64,000 bases of DNA from CBDBJQ01 sp965206405 (GTDB lineage Bacteria > Pseudomonadota > Alphaproteobacteria > UBA8366): positions 2,542,001-2,606,000 of the forward strand of contig CBDBJQ010000006.1 in the NCBI GenBank assembly GCA_965206405.1, written 5' to 3'. How positions within the stretch are numbered: the first letter of the stretch is position 1; every line of letters starts with the position of its first letter. The notes beneath the pieces are model-generated. The model saw only the letters and a list, made by a program, of their open reading frames with translations. It was not told the DNA's origin and ran no database searches. The position numbers and the translations under genes are program-made. Positions 26,882 through 36,840 of this stretch are shown here, one piece after another.

Positions 26882-28680
26882 AACAAGGCCTCGAACTCGT
26901 CGATGAACTGCTCGATAACACCAAGCCCACGCGCCCAGAATCCCGGTGCCGACGCATCGAGTCCGAACGGCGCCAGTAATTCCTGGTGGCGCAACGTGCC
27001 GCCGGCCCGGAGCATGTCGAGATAGGCATCCACGAAGGACGGACCTGCTTCCTGCGAGACCGCATAGAGTACATTCACCAAACAATCGCCGAAAGCGTAG
27101 GCGTAAACATAGAACGGTGTGTGCACGAAATGCGGGATGTAGGACCAGTAATGGCGGTATTCGTTGCCGAGGCGGATCGCCGGGCCAAGGCTTTCCCCCT
27201 GCACCCGCATCCAGATATCGCCGATTTCCTCCGCCGTCAGTTCGCCGTCACGGCGCCGCTCGTGCAGTTCGGTCTCAAACAGACAGAACGCGGCCTGGCG
27301 GACCACGGTGTTGATCATATCCTCGATCTTTCCGGCCAGCAGGGTGCGCCGGGCGTTCGCGTCCTCGGTTCGCTCCAGCATGCCGCGAAAGGCAAGCATT
27401 TCGCCGAAGACACTAGCCGTTTCGGCGAGGGTGAGCGGTGTATCGGCCCTCAGATACCCTTGCCGGGCGGCAAGCAGCTGGTGGATGCCATGGCCGAGCT
27501 CATGCGCCACTGTCATCACGTCACGCGGCCGCCCCTGGTAGTTGAGCAGGATATAGGGGTGGCAGGAAGGTACGGTCGGATGTGAGAACGCACCTGACAT
27601 CTTGCCGGGACGTGGTTCGGCGTCGATCCACGAATGGTCGAAGAAACGCTGGCCGAGCGTCGCCATCTCGGGCGAGAAGCCATGCCAGGTCTCGAGCACG
27701 GTCTGCCACGCCTCCTCCCAGGGGATGCGGCGGTCATCGGTGTCGGGAAGCGGCGCGTTCCGATCCCAGTAATCGAGGTAATCAACGCCGAACAGGCGCG
27801 CCTTCAGGGCGTAATAACGATGGGAAATCCGTGGCGAGGCATTGCGTACGGCGGCCAGCAGCGCGTCAACCACCTCGTCCTCGACCAGATTGTCGAGGTT
27901 GCGCGCGGAGATCGGCCGCGCGAGGCCGCGCCGACGATCCTCGATCTCCTTGTCCTTTGCCAGGGTGTTGGTGATCAGGGCAAGTGGCCGGATGTTGTCG
28001 CCGAGCACCTGGCCAAGGCTCTGTGCTGCCTCGCGCCGGACGGTACCGTTGACGTCGCTGAGAAAGTCGAGAATCTCGGATTCAGACAGGTTTTGACCGC
28101 GAAAGGGGAACCGCAGTTCGGCCATGGTCTCGTCGAACAGCCGGTGCCAGGCGGATGAGCCCACCACCGCCTTTTCATGCAGGATTTCCTCCGCCTCGTC
28201 GGAAAGCAGGAAAGGGCGCCCGACGCGCAGATCCTCGATCCAGGACCGCCAGGAGCTGAGCGCCGGGTCGGCGCATAGCGCCGCCATCGCGTCGTCCTCC
28301 ATCCGCTGCAACTCGATGGAGAAGAAAAGAAGCTTCGTCGATATCGTGTTGACGCGTTCTTGGACGGTTTGCAGGAAGCGGCCGCAGGCGGGATCGGAAA
28401 CCGCGCTGGCGTAGGTCAGATAAGCGAAGCTGGACGCCCGGCCGAGGCGTTCCTGCTGGCGCTGGTAATTTTCAATCGCCGCGGCCAGAGATGCCGCATC
28501 AAGCCTGGAAACCCGGCCTCGGAACGCATCAGCGAAACCGTCAGCCTCCTCCAGTGCCGCAGAGAGATCGCGCTCGAGTTCCGGCGATTCGCGCCCAGGA
28601 TAGAGATCGCTCAGATCCCACACCGGCAGCACTTCGCCCGAAAGCACTTCATCCGGTGAATCCCGACCTGCGTCGTTCAT
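26878..28680 (-). CDS. pepF: M3-family oligoendopeptidase F
   Basis: A 600-residue zinc oligopeptidase that cleaves short peptides in the cytoplasm. The zinc motif HELGH is at residues 393-397, the PepF-type N-terminal helical domain comes before it (WDLSDLYPG near residue 21), and a downstream Glu ligand lies in LAETASVFGEM. The ATG at 28680 follows AAAGGA; the frame is open a little upstream. The next gene begins at its stop codon (GTGA overlap), so the hydrolase is in the same unit. Confidence 0.92.
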   Translation of the reverse strand: MNDAGRDSPDEVLSGEVLPVWDLSDLYPGRESPELERDLSAALEEADGFADAFRGRVSRLDAASLAAAIENYQRQQERLGRASSFAYLTYASAVSDPACGRFLQTVQERVNTISTKLLFFSIELQRMEDDAMAALCADPALSSWRSWIEDLRVGRPFLLSDEAEEILHEKAVVGSSAWHRLFDETMAELRFPFRGQNLSESEILDFLSDVNGTVRREAAQSLGQVLGDNIRPLALITNTLAKDKEIEDRRRGLARPISARNLDNLVEDEVVDALLAAVRNASPRISHRYYALKARLFGVDYLDYWDRNAPLPDTDDRRIPWEEAWQTVLETWHGFSPEMATLGQRFFDHSWIDAEPRPGKMSGAFSHPTVPSCHPYILLNYQGRPRDVMTVAHELGHGIHQLLAARQGYLRADTPLTLAETASVFGEMLAFRGMLERTEDANARRTLLAGKIEDMINTVVRQAAFCLFETELHERRRDGELTAEEIGDIWMRVQGESLGPAIRLGNEYRHYWSYIPHFVHTPFYVYAYAFGDCLVNVLYAVSQEAGPSFVDAYLDMLRAGGTLRHQELLAPFGLDASAPGFWARGLGVIEQFIDEFEALL

Positions 28681-28960
28681 GGAGTGGTCCTTTCTTATAA
28701 ATCTCAGGGAAACCGGGAGCCTCAAGGACCCCGCTGCGGAGCGGCGCACCTTATACCGCTATACCGCTGCCTCTATACTTCCGCCCCTATAGCCCTGCCA
28801 TGCAGGCGATCCAAGCCTGCAAACGCCGTCCATCGCAGCTTCCGGAGGTATCAAGCTTCCAATCGGGCCCACTCGGATCAGGTTTATGGGATATAGCCGC
28901 AGAACTGCTTATATGGCTATCAGGACCTCGGAATCGAATTGTTGTTGGGAGTCGAACAAG

Positions 28961-30829
28961 ATGGCGACCAGTACACAGAACAGCACTTCGGGACACATCC
29001 CGGACTACGCCGAGGTGCCCAACCTTGCGAGCTTGTTTTTCTCCCAGGCGCGGGTCTATGGCAACGCACCCTTCCTCTGGGCCCGATGCGATAACGCTTG
29101 GCAGCCATTGAGCTGGAACGAGACGGCTACCCAGGTCACGGCCCTGGCACGACAGCTGAAAGCCCTTGGCATAACCCCTGGCGACCGGGTCGCCATCATT
29201 TCCGAGAACCGTCCGGAATGGATCATCGCCGATCTGGCAATCATCTCCACGGGCGCCGTCACCGTGCCCGCCTACACCACCAACACCGTCGCCGATCATC
29301 TGCATGTGCTCTCCGACAGCGGTCCCTCGGGAATCATCGTCTCCACGCCGCAACTGGCCGAGCGGGTGCGTGAGGCCGCGACACAATGTTCCGGCATTCG
29401 CTTCATGATCGCGATCGATCCCCTTGCCGGAGTCAGCACCGATGCAAGTGCGGCCGCACCGGGAAGTGCCACGGACGCGATCCAGAATCTCGACTTCACA
29501 GCGACGGTGGATGCAGGACGTGAGATGGTGGGAGACATCGCCGCGGAAGCCGAAGCACTCGACCGCAGCGCGCCCTGCTGCATCATCTACACCTCGGGCA
29601 CGTCGGGGCTGCCGCGTGGTGTGGTGCTGAGCCACAGCGCGATTTTCTGCAATCTCGCTGGCGCCCGCGATTTTCTCGAAAACCTTCCGGGCTTCAGCGA
29701 GGGCGGCGAATCATTCCTCTCCTTCCTACCCCTGTCGCACTCCTTCGAACACACGGTTGGCCTGTTCCTGCCGGTCGCCATCGGCGCTCAGATCTACTTC
29801 GCCGAGAGCCTCGACAGGCTGGTCGCCAACATCGAGGAGATCAAGCCAACCCTGCTTGCCTCCGTACCGCGGCTCTACGAGCTGATCCACGGCCGCATCC
29901 TGCGGGGATTGCACGGCACCAGCAGTCTGCGCCAGGCATTGTTCATGAAGGCGGTCGCGCTCGGACGCCAACGCTATGAAACCGGCGCGCTGAACCCGCT
30001 CGACCGCGTGCTTGACGGGGTTCTCGATCGGCTGGTCCGCAGCAAGGTGCAAGCTCGGTTCGGCGGCAACCTCAAGGCCTTCATTTCCGGCGGCGCTGCG
30101 CTGAACTACGAGATCGGCATATTCTTCGCCAGCCTCGGCCTCACCATCTTGCAGGGTTACGGACAGACCGAGGCGGCGCCGGTGGTCAGCTGCAATCCGC
30201 CGCACGACAACAGGATCGCGACCGTCGGCCCGCCCCTGAAGGGGGTGGAGGTAAAAATCGCCGGGGACGGCGAGATTCTGGTCCGTGGTGCGCTGCTGAT
30301 GGACGGCTATTGGGGTGACGAGGAGATAACACGCGAAACCCTGCGCGATGGCTGGCTGCATACCGGCGATGTCGGCGTCCTCGACGCTGACGGCTACATC
30401 CAGATCACCGACCGCAAGAAGGACATCATCGTCACCTCGGGTGGCGACAACATCTCGCCCCAGCGGCTCGAAGGTTTGCTCGGACTGGAACACGAGATCG
30501 GACAGGCGATGGTCCACGGTGACCGCCAGCCGCATCCCGTGGCACTCCTGATCCCCGACGAAATCTTCGCCGAGGAGTGGTGCAAAGAGCACAGCCAGGA
30601 GAACGACATGGCGGTTCTGGTCACCGATCCCGATTTCCGGGCCGCCATCTCGGCGGCGGTCAACCGGGTCAATGCCCGGCTATCGCCAATCGAGCGCATC
30701 CGCGGATTCGCTCTCAGGGCCGAGACGTTCAATGTCGATGACGGCACCCTTACCCCGACCCAGAAAATCCGGCGTCATGTCGTCCGTGAGCGCCACGGCG
30801 CAGATCTCGACGCGCTGTACCAGAGATAG
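28961..30829 (+). CDS. Long-chain fatty acid-CoA ligase
   Basis: A 622-residue ANL ligase of the long-chain type: P-loop YTSGTSGLPRG, the FLPLSHSFEHTVGLFLPV membrane-facing segment, GYGQTEAAPV, GWLHTGDVG and DRKKDIIVTSGGDNISP. It activates fatty acids to acyl-CoA with ATP at the membrane face. The ATG at 28961 follows GGGAG and begins family homology. It is monocistronic and divergent from pepF. Confidence 0.88.
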   Translation: MATSTQNSTSGHIPDYAEVPNLASLFFSQARVYGNAPFLWARCDNAWQPLSWNETATQVTALARQLKALGITPGDRVAIISENRPEWIIADLAIISTGAVTVPAYTTNTVADHLHVLSDSGPSGIIVSTPQLAERVREAATQCSGIRFMIAIDPLAGVSTDASAAAPGSATDAIQNLDFTATVDAGREMVGDIAAEAEALDRSAPCCIIYTSGTSGLPRGVVLSHSAIFCNLAGARDFLENLPGFSEGGESFLSFLPLSHSFEHTVGLFLPVAIGAQIYFAESLDRLVANIEEIKPTLLASVPRLYELIHGRILRGLHGTSSLRQALFMKAVALGRQRYETGALNPLDRVLDGVLDRLVRSKVQARFGGNLKAFISGGAALNYEIGIFFASLGLTILQGYGQTEAAPVVSCNPPHDNRIATVGPPLKGVEVKIAGDGEILVRGALLMDGYWGDEEITRETLRDGWLHTGDVGVLDADGYIQITDRKKDIIVTSGGDNISPQRLEGLLGLEHEIGQAMVHGDRQPHPVALLIPDEIFAEEWCKEHSQENDMAVLVTDPDFRAAISAAVNRVNARLSPIERIRGFALRAETFNVDDGTLTPTQKIRRHVVRERHGADLDALYQR

Positions 30830-30886
30830 CCGCCAGCAAGACGACAGTCGGGCCAGTCGGGCCAGTCGGGATGGAAAACGGGAGCG

Positions 30887-31867
30887 TCAAGCCTCGCGGC
30901 GGGCCCGGAACCAGGCAACAAAATCCGTCAGCCCTTCATCAAGGGTGACGCGCGGCTCGAAACCGAGATCTCGGCGGCTTGCGGCAATATCAGCAAAAGT
31001 TTCAGCGGGCTCGCCGGCCGCCCCGGACACACGCTGGATATCCGCCTTGCGGCCGGCCGCTTCCTCGATGATGGCGATGAAACGATCGAGAGGTTCGGGC
31101 CGACTGTTGCCCAGATTGTAGAGCGCGAAAGGTGTGGCGCCTCCCTCCCCTGCCGGTGGACGATCAAGCGCGGCGAGCACGCCTGGCACGATATCGTCCA
31201 CATGGGTGAAGTCGCGTTTCATGGCGCCTTCATTACGCAGGGTGATCGGCTGGTCATCGAGCACCGCCTCGGTGAAGCCCCAGGCCGCCATATCGGGCCG
31301 CCCCCAGCGACCGTAGACGGTAAAGAAACGCAGCCCGGTTGCAGGAACCCCATAAAGATGGCTGTAGCTGTGCGCCATCAGCTCACCGGCGCGCTTGGTA
31401 GCGCCATAGAGGGAGAGCGGCCGATCGACCGGATCATCAAGGGCAAAGGGCAGACGATCGCTGCCGCCATAAACCGAGGAGGAGCTGGCGAAGACCAGAT
31501 GACGGAGTCCGCCGCACTTCCGCGCCACCTCCAGGATCGCCATCTGGCCGGTGATGTTGGAATGGATGTAGCTATCCGGGTCCTTGAAGGAGTAAAGCAC
31601 GCCGGGCTGGGCGGCGAGATGGATGATCCGGTCAACGCCCTCCCGCTCATCGAGCAGGGAAGCGAGGCCCACCCCGTCGGTAATGTCGGCATTGCGGAAG
31701 TAAAAACCGCTCCGTTTGCCAAGGTGGTCGAGCCGCTCCTGCTTGAGAGCAGGATCATAGTAGGCGTTGAGATTGTCGACGCCGACCACGCTATCGCCGC
31801 GGGCGAGGAGCGCCTCGGCGACATGAAAGCCGATGAACCCGGCAGCACCCGTGAGAAGAACCGTCAC
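30887..31867 (-). CDS. NAD-dependent sugar epimerase (UDP-glucuronate 4-epimerase type)
   Basis: A 326-residue extended short-chain dehydrogenase. It has LLTGAAGFIGFHVAEALLARG at the start, the catalytic pair in YGATKRAGE (Tyr and Lys), and GLRFFTVYGRWGRPDMA, which is typical of UDP-glucuronate 4-epimerases and related WbpP/CapI enzymes. It would supply a sugar nucleotide for surface polysaccharide. The start is GTG at 31867. No glycosyltransferases are adjacent. Confidence 0.86.
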   Translation of the reverse strand: MTVLLTGAAGFIGFHVAEALLARGDSVVGVDNLNAYYDPALKQERLDHLGKRSGFYFRNADITDGVGLASLLDEREGVDRIIHLAAQPGVLYSFKDPDSYIHSNITGQMAILEVARKCGGLRHLVFASSSSVYGGSDRLPFALDDPVDRPLSLYGATKRAGELMAHSYSHLYGVPATGLRFFTVYGRWGRPDMAAWGFTEAVLDDQPITLRNEGAMKRDFTHVDDIVPGVLAALDRPPAGEGGATPFALYNLGNSRPEPLDRFIAIIEEAAGRKADIQRVSGAAGEPAETFADIAASRRDLGFEPRVTLDEGLTDFVAWFRARREA

Positions 31868-32138
31868 CGTCTCATTCCCGTCACCATCCTATATCCCGCA
31901 CTCTTCACTCTTCATTCCGCGCACGAGATTCGGCGGGCGCATAATGTCCCAAGGCGCAGGGCGAATCCACTGGCAAATCCACTGGCGAATTACCCTGCGC
32001 AACCCCTGCACAACCCTTGAAAACCCGCCATTTTCACACCTCCCGGCTAGTCCTGACCGCTCCCGTGCGGCTTTGCCTGGACAGCTATTTTTTGTGATAC
32101 TGCAACTGCGGTTGTAACCCCGGAATCGGAAAACGCAT

Positions 32139-35100
32139 ATGGCTCTGCAAGCTGTCTCACTGGACGACAAGTATAATCTCGAATCAGGGCGTGTTTTCCT
32201 GACCGGGACCCAGGCGCTGGTGCGTCTACCGATGATGCAGCGCCAGCGCGACGCCGCCGCCGGACTCAACACCGGCTGTTATGTGACCGGCTATCGTGGC
32301 TCCCCGCTCGGACAGGTCGACCTCCAGCTATGGCGGGCCAAGCAGTTTCTCGCCAAGAACCACATCCAGTTCCAGCCAGGAGTCAACGAAGATCTGGCGG
32401 CGACCGCCGTTCTCGGCACCCAGCAGCTTGAGCTCTCGCCGGGTGCGCGCTACGACGGCGTTTTCAGTATGTGGTACGCCAAAGGGCCCGGCGTCGACCG
32501 CTCCGGCGACATATTGCGTCACGGCAATCTGATTGGCACCCATCGCCATGGCGGCGTCCTGCTGCTCGCCGGCGACGACCACACGGCGAAATCCTCGACG
32601 ACGGCGCATCAGACCGAATACGCCTTCCAGGACGCGATGATTCCCGTCTTCAACCCTTCGGGAGTCCAGGAGTTCCTCGATCTCGGGCTGTTCGGCTGGA
32701 GCCTATCCCGCTTCTCGGGATGCTGGGTTGCCTTCAAGACCGTCGCCGAGACGGTCGACAGTTCGGCTTCAGTCTATGTTGACCCACTGCGCATCGAGGC
32801 CCTCAAGCCGAACGATTTCGAAATGCCCGAGGACGGCCTCAACATCCGTTCCGACGACAACTTCCTCCTACAAGAGGCACGCCTGCACGAATACAAGCTA
32901 GATGCGGTTCGCGCCTTCACCCGCGCTAACGACATCGACAAGGTCGTGATCGACGGTCCCAAACGGCGCTTCGGCATCGTCACTGCCGGCAAGTCCTATC
33001 TCGACGTGCGCCAGACGCTCGACGATCTTGGCATCAACGAAGAACAAGCCCGCGAAATCGGCCTGTCGATATACAAGCCAGGCATGACCTGGCCGCTCGA
33101 GCCCGAGGGTCTGCGTCAGTTCTGCAGCGGCCTCGAGGAAATTCTCGTCGTCGAGGAGAAGCGCGGCCTGATCGAGAGCCAGATCAAAGAGCAACTGTAC
33201 AACATGCCAGCCGACCAGCGGCCCGTCGTCGTCGGCAAGACCGATGAGCGCGGCGCCACGATGCTGCCCTCCACGGATGAATTGACGCCAGCACGCATCA
33301 CCCGCGTATTGACCGGGCGGATGGCCCGTTTCCACACCGATTCCCGCATTGAGGAACGCCTGAAGTTTCTTGATGCGCGCGAACAAGCCCTCCAGGGGAC
33401 GACTTCGGAATTCCTGCGCACACCATATTTCTGTTCCGGCTGCCCGCATAACACCTCGACCCGGATCCCCGAAGGGAGCCGCGCGCTCTCCGGCATCGGC
33501 TGCCACTTCATGGCCCAGTGGATGGACCGCCGCACCGAGACCTACACGCCGATGGGCGGCGAGGGCGTGCCGTGGGTCGGCATCGCCCCCTTCACCGACG
33601 AGACGCATATCTTCGCCAATATCGGCGACGGCACCTACTACCACTCCGGCCTGATGGCGATACGCCAGGCCGTCGCCGCCGAGGTCAACATGACCTACAA
33701 GATTCTCTTCAACGACGCCGTTGCGATGACCGGCGGCCAGCCCATCGACGGCCCGATATCGGTACCGATGATCAGCCGCCAGGTCGAGGCCGAGGGCGTG
33801 AAGCGGGTCATGGTGGTGACCGATGAGCCGGACAAGTATCCCGAAGACGCCAATTTCGCGCCGGGAACGCGGATCCGCCACCGAAATGACCTCGAGGCGG
33901 TTCAGCGCGAGCTGCGCGAGGAAAAGGGTGTGACAGTCCTGATCTACGACCAAACCTGCGCCGCCGAGAAGCGCCGCCGCCGCCACCGCGGCACCTTTCC
34001 TGACCCTGTCAAGCGGGTCATTATCAACGATCTCGTCTGCGAGGGTTGCGGCGACTGCTCGGTCCAGTCGAACTGCCTTTCAGTGGTACCGCTGGAAACC
34101 GAGCTTGGCCGCAAGCGAACCATCGACCAGTCCTCGTGCAACAAGGATTATTCCTGCGTCAAAGGATTCTGCCCGAGCTTCGTTACCGTGCACGGGACTG
34201 ATCTGAAGGAACCGGAAACTCTGTCCGATTCGGCAATGGACGCGGCCGTCGCCGCTGCCGGACCCGGTACCCCCTCTGCCGATCTCTTCGAGGTTTTGCC
34301 GGACCCCGAGCTTCCCAACGCCGCAGAACCCTACGGTATACTCGTTACCGGCATCGGCGGTACCGGCGTCGTCACCATCGGCGCTATCGTCGCCATGGCA
34401 GCCCACATCGAAGGCAAAGGCTGCTCGGTACTCGACATGGTCGGCCTCGCCCAGAAGGGCGGCGCGGTGGTCACGCATATCCGCATTGCCGACAGGCCCG
34501 AGGATATTCACGCTGTGCGCATTGCCGCTGCCGGGGCTAAATCTATCATCGGTTGCGATGTTGTTACCGCTGCAAGCTTCGATACGCTTGCCAAGGTAAC
34601 CCCGGGCATTACCCGCGGCATAATAAACAGCCACGAGGCCATAACCGGCGCGTTTACCCGCGATCCGGACATGGTATTCCCCGGACTGGAACTGCACCGG
34701 ACAATCGCCAACAGCCTGGGCAAGGATGCGGCCGAGTTCGTCGAGGCCACCGACCTTGCAACCCGCCTCCTCGGCAACGCCATCGCCAGCAACATGTTCA
34801 TGCTCGGATATGCCTGGCAGCAGGGAATGGTTCCGGTATCGGAAGAAGCGCTGATGCAAGCCGTCGAACTCAACGGCGTCGCCATCGATATGAACCGGCA
34901 AGCCTTCATCTGGGGCCGTCGCGCGGCGCATGATCTGACCGCGGTGCGGCGGATCTCCAAGCCGAAAGACGCTCCGGAAGACATTAGCGACGAACCTCGG
35001 CCGCTCGAGGAGACAGTCGCGCATCGTGCCGAATTTCTGACGGGTTATCAGAATGCGGCTCTCGCCGAGCGCTACAAGGCGTTCGTAGCCAGGGCGCAGG

Positions 35101-35660
35101 AGACGGAAGAGGCCCGCGCCCCGGGCCGTCGGGATTTCGCCGAGGCGGTGGCGCACTACTACTTCAAGTTGCTCGCCTACAAGGATGAGTACGAGGTTGC
35201 CCGGCTCCACACCGACGGTCGTTTCCTGCGGCAGGTCGCCGGTACTTTCGAGGCCGGCTACAAGATGAAGTTCCACCTTGCACCGCCATTGCTGGCTCCG
35301 CGCGACCCGGGAACAGGACATCTCCGGAAAATCGAGTTCGGCCAGTGGATCCTGCCTCTGCTCCGCCTGGTTGCCAGCCTACGGTTCCTGCGCGGCACCT
35401 CGCTGGACATCTTCGGGTACACCGAGGAGCGCCGGACCGAACGGCGGCTGATCGCGGAATACGAGGAAACCATCGCCATGGTGCTCGACGGGCTGACTCC
35501 CAACAACCACGAAATCGCAGTCGACCTGGCTGGTCTTCCCGAGCACATCCGGGGCTTCGGGCACGTCAAGAAAGCCAATGTCGAGGACGCTATGCGGCGA
35601 CGCGAGGATCTCCTCGCCCGGTTCCACAACCCGCCGCGCCGTGCCAGCGCCGCCGAGTAA
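32139..35660 (+). CDS. Indolepyruvate:ferredoxin oxidoreductase, single-chain
   Basis: A 1173-residue fusion of the alpha and beta parts of indolepyruvate ferredoxin oxidoreductase, the form common in proteobacteria. It oxidatively decarboxylates aryl pyruvates from aromatic amino acids to acyl-CoA. The N-terminal pyrimidine-binding part contains GYRGSPLGQVD, and the thiamine-diphosphate part contains NIGDGTYYHSG. Iron-sulfur cysteines lie in CEGCGDCSVQSNC and the following Cys-rich stretch, and the C-terminal gamma-type domain begins GILVTGIGGTGVVTIGA. Ferredoxin is supplied elsewhere. Confidence 0.93.
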   Translation: MALQAVSLDDKYNLESGRVFLTGTQALVRLPMMQRQRDAAAGLNTGCYVTGYRGSPLGQVDLQLWRAKQFLAKNHIQFQPGVNEDLAATAVLGTQQLELSPGARYDGVFSMWYAKGPGVDRSGDILRHGNLIGTHRHGGVLLLAGDDHTAKSSTTAHQTEYAFQDAMIPVFNPSGVQEFLDLGLFGWSLSRFSGCWVAFKTVAETVDSSASVYVDPLRIEALKPNDFEMPEDGLNIRSDDNFLLQEARLHEYKLDAVRAFTRANDIDKVVIDGPKRRFGIVTAGKSYLDVRQTLDDLGINEEQAREIGLSIYKPGMTWPLEPEGLRQFCSGLEEILVVEEKRGLIESQIKEQLYNMPADQRPVVVGKTDERGATMLPSTDELTPARITRVLTGRMARFHTDSRIEERLKFLDAREQALQGTTSEFLRTPYFCSGCPHNTSTRIPEGSRALSGIGCHFMAQWMDRRTETYTPMGGEGVPWVGIAPFTDETHIFANIGDGTYYHSGLMAIRQAVAAEVNMTYKILFNDAVAMTGGQPIDGPISVPMISRQVEAEGVKRVMVVTDEPDKYPEDANFAPGTRIRHRNDLEAVQRELREEKGVTVLIYDQTCAAEKRRRRHRGTFPDPVKRVIINDLVCEGCGDCSVQSNCLSVVPLETELGRKRTIDQSSCNKDYSCVKGFCPSFVTVHGTDLKEPETLSDSAMDAAVAAAGPGTPSADLFEVLPDPELPNAAEPYGILVTGIGGTGVVTIGAIVAMAAHIEGKGCSVLDMVGLAQKGGAVVTHIRIADRPEDIHAVRIAAAGAKSIIGCDVVTAASFDTLAKVTPGITRGIINSHEAITGAFTRDPDMVFPGLELHRTIANSLGKDAAEFVEATDLATRLLGNAIASNMFMLGYAWQQGMVPVSEEALMQAVELNGVAIDMNRQAFIWGRRAAHDLTAVRRISKPKDAPEDISDEPRPLEETVAHRAEFLTGYQNAALAERYKAFVARAQETEEARAPGRRDFAEAVAHYYFKLLAYKDEYEVARLHTDGRFLRQVAGTFEAGYKMKFHLAPPLLAPRDPGTGHLRKIEFGQWILPLLRLVASLRFLRGTSLDIFGYTEERRTERRLIAEYEETIAMVLDGLTPNNHEIAVDLAGLPEHIRGFGHVKKANVEDAMRRREDLLARFHNPPRRASAAE

Positions 35661-35683
35661 CCGCGCCACCGACCTTGCCGCCG

Positions 35684-35719
35684 CCTGCTGTCGGTTCTAT
35701 ACCTGCTGTCGGTTCTATA
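35684..35719. repeat. 18-bp perfect tandem duplication
   Basis: CCTGCTGTCGGTTCTATA occurs twice back to back between the IOR gene and tRNA-Thr, in the likely promoter region of the tRNA. Confidence 0.88.
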
Positions 35720-35769
35720 TAAGGTGGCCATTTCGTCGGGCGTTGTCGCAATTCACCGCCTTGCGGTGC

Positions 35770-35845
<76 letters not shown>

Positions 35846-36010
35846 CGCCTCCTCCGGATCACCACTCCAGAAAAAACGAGCCTCGGTCCAAATCCGCCCA
35901 GGTTTGATTGACCGGGGAGCAGACGCCGCTATCGTAGCACCCGAAACGTTCGATAAAGCCAACAGAACCAGAGCATCAGCAGAATCAGAGAATTCAGACG
36001 GGAGAACATC

Positions 36011-36769
36011 ATGCGGCTTGAGGGGAAAATCGCCATCGTGACAGGGGCCGGTTCCGGCTTCGGTGCCGAAATTGCACGCCAGTACGCCGCCGAAGGCGCC
36101 AAGGTCGTCATCAACGACATCAACGAGGATGCCGGCAACGAGGTCGCCGAAAGCATTCAAAAAAGCAACAGAGCCGCGATGTTCCACAAGGCCGATGTCG
36201 CCGTCGATGCCGAGGTCAAGGTTCTCGTCGACACCGCTGTCGACGCCTATGGCGGCCTCGACATCATGGTCAACAACGCTGGTTTCACCCAGAACAACTG
36301 CCCGATGACCGAGGTCGACGAGGAAACCTTCGACCGCATCTTCGACGTCAACGTGAAGTCGATCTATCTCTCGGCCAGGCATGCGGTGCCGGTATTCCGC
36401 AAAGGCGGTTCCGGCCTCTTCGTCAACATTGCGTCGACGGCCGGCCTACGGCCGCGGCCGGGCCTGACCTGGTACTGCGGCTCCAAGGGCGCCGCCGTCA
36501 ATCTGACCAAGGGAATGGCTATCGAGCTGGCTCCCGACAAGATCCGGGTCTGCGGCATCAACCCCGTGATCGGCGAGACCGGCCTGCTCGAGACCTTCAT
36601 GGGCGCACCAGATACACCGGAAAACCGCAAGAAGTTCATGGCTACGATCCCACTCGGGCGTTTCAGCCACCCCACCGATATCGCCAATGCAGCCGTGTTC
36701 CTGGCCACGGAAGAATCGAATTTCCTGACCGGGATCTGCATCGAGGTCGATGGCGGCCGCTGCATCTGA
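36011..36769 (+). CDS. SDR-family NAD(P)-dependent oxidoreductase
   Basis: A 252-residue classical short-chain dehydrogenase. It has TGAGSGFGAEIARQYAAEG at the cofactor site, NNAG, the catalytic Tyr-x3-Lys in WYCGSKGA and the C-terminal FLTGICIEVDGGRCI. FabG-like, probably a 3-hydroxyacid or alcohol dehydrogenase. The ATG follows GGGAG. Substrate unknown. Confidence 0.88.
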   Translation: MRLEGKIAIVTGAGSGFGAEIARQYAAEGAKVVINDINEDAGNEVAESIQKSNRAAMFHKADVAVDAEVKVLVDTAVDAYGGLDIMVNNAGFTQNNCPMTEVDEETFDRIFDVNVKSIYLSARHAVPVFRKGGSGLFVNIASTAGLRPRPGLTWYCGSKGAAVNLTKGMAIELAPDKIRVCGINPVIGETGLLETFMGAPDTPENRKKFMATIPLGRFSHPTDIANAAVFLATEESNFLTGICIEVDGGRCI

Positions 36770-36840
36770 CGACGCAGAGTTTCTCCACCGTCGAATCTGC
36801 CGCTATCGCGGTGGATGACGCTGTGACCGTTGCGAAAACT

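Noticed and set aside
32898..33986. A 362-codon open frame on the minus strand
   Set aside because: Shadow of the indolepyruvate oxidoreductase gene; no family resemblance.
34080..35321. A 413-codon open frame on the minus strand
   Set aside because: Also antisense to the indolepyruvate oxidoreductase gene; no recognisable motif.
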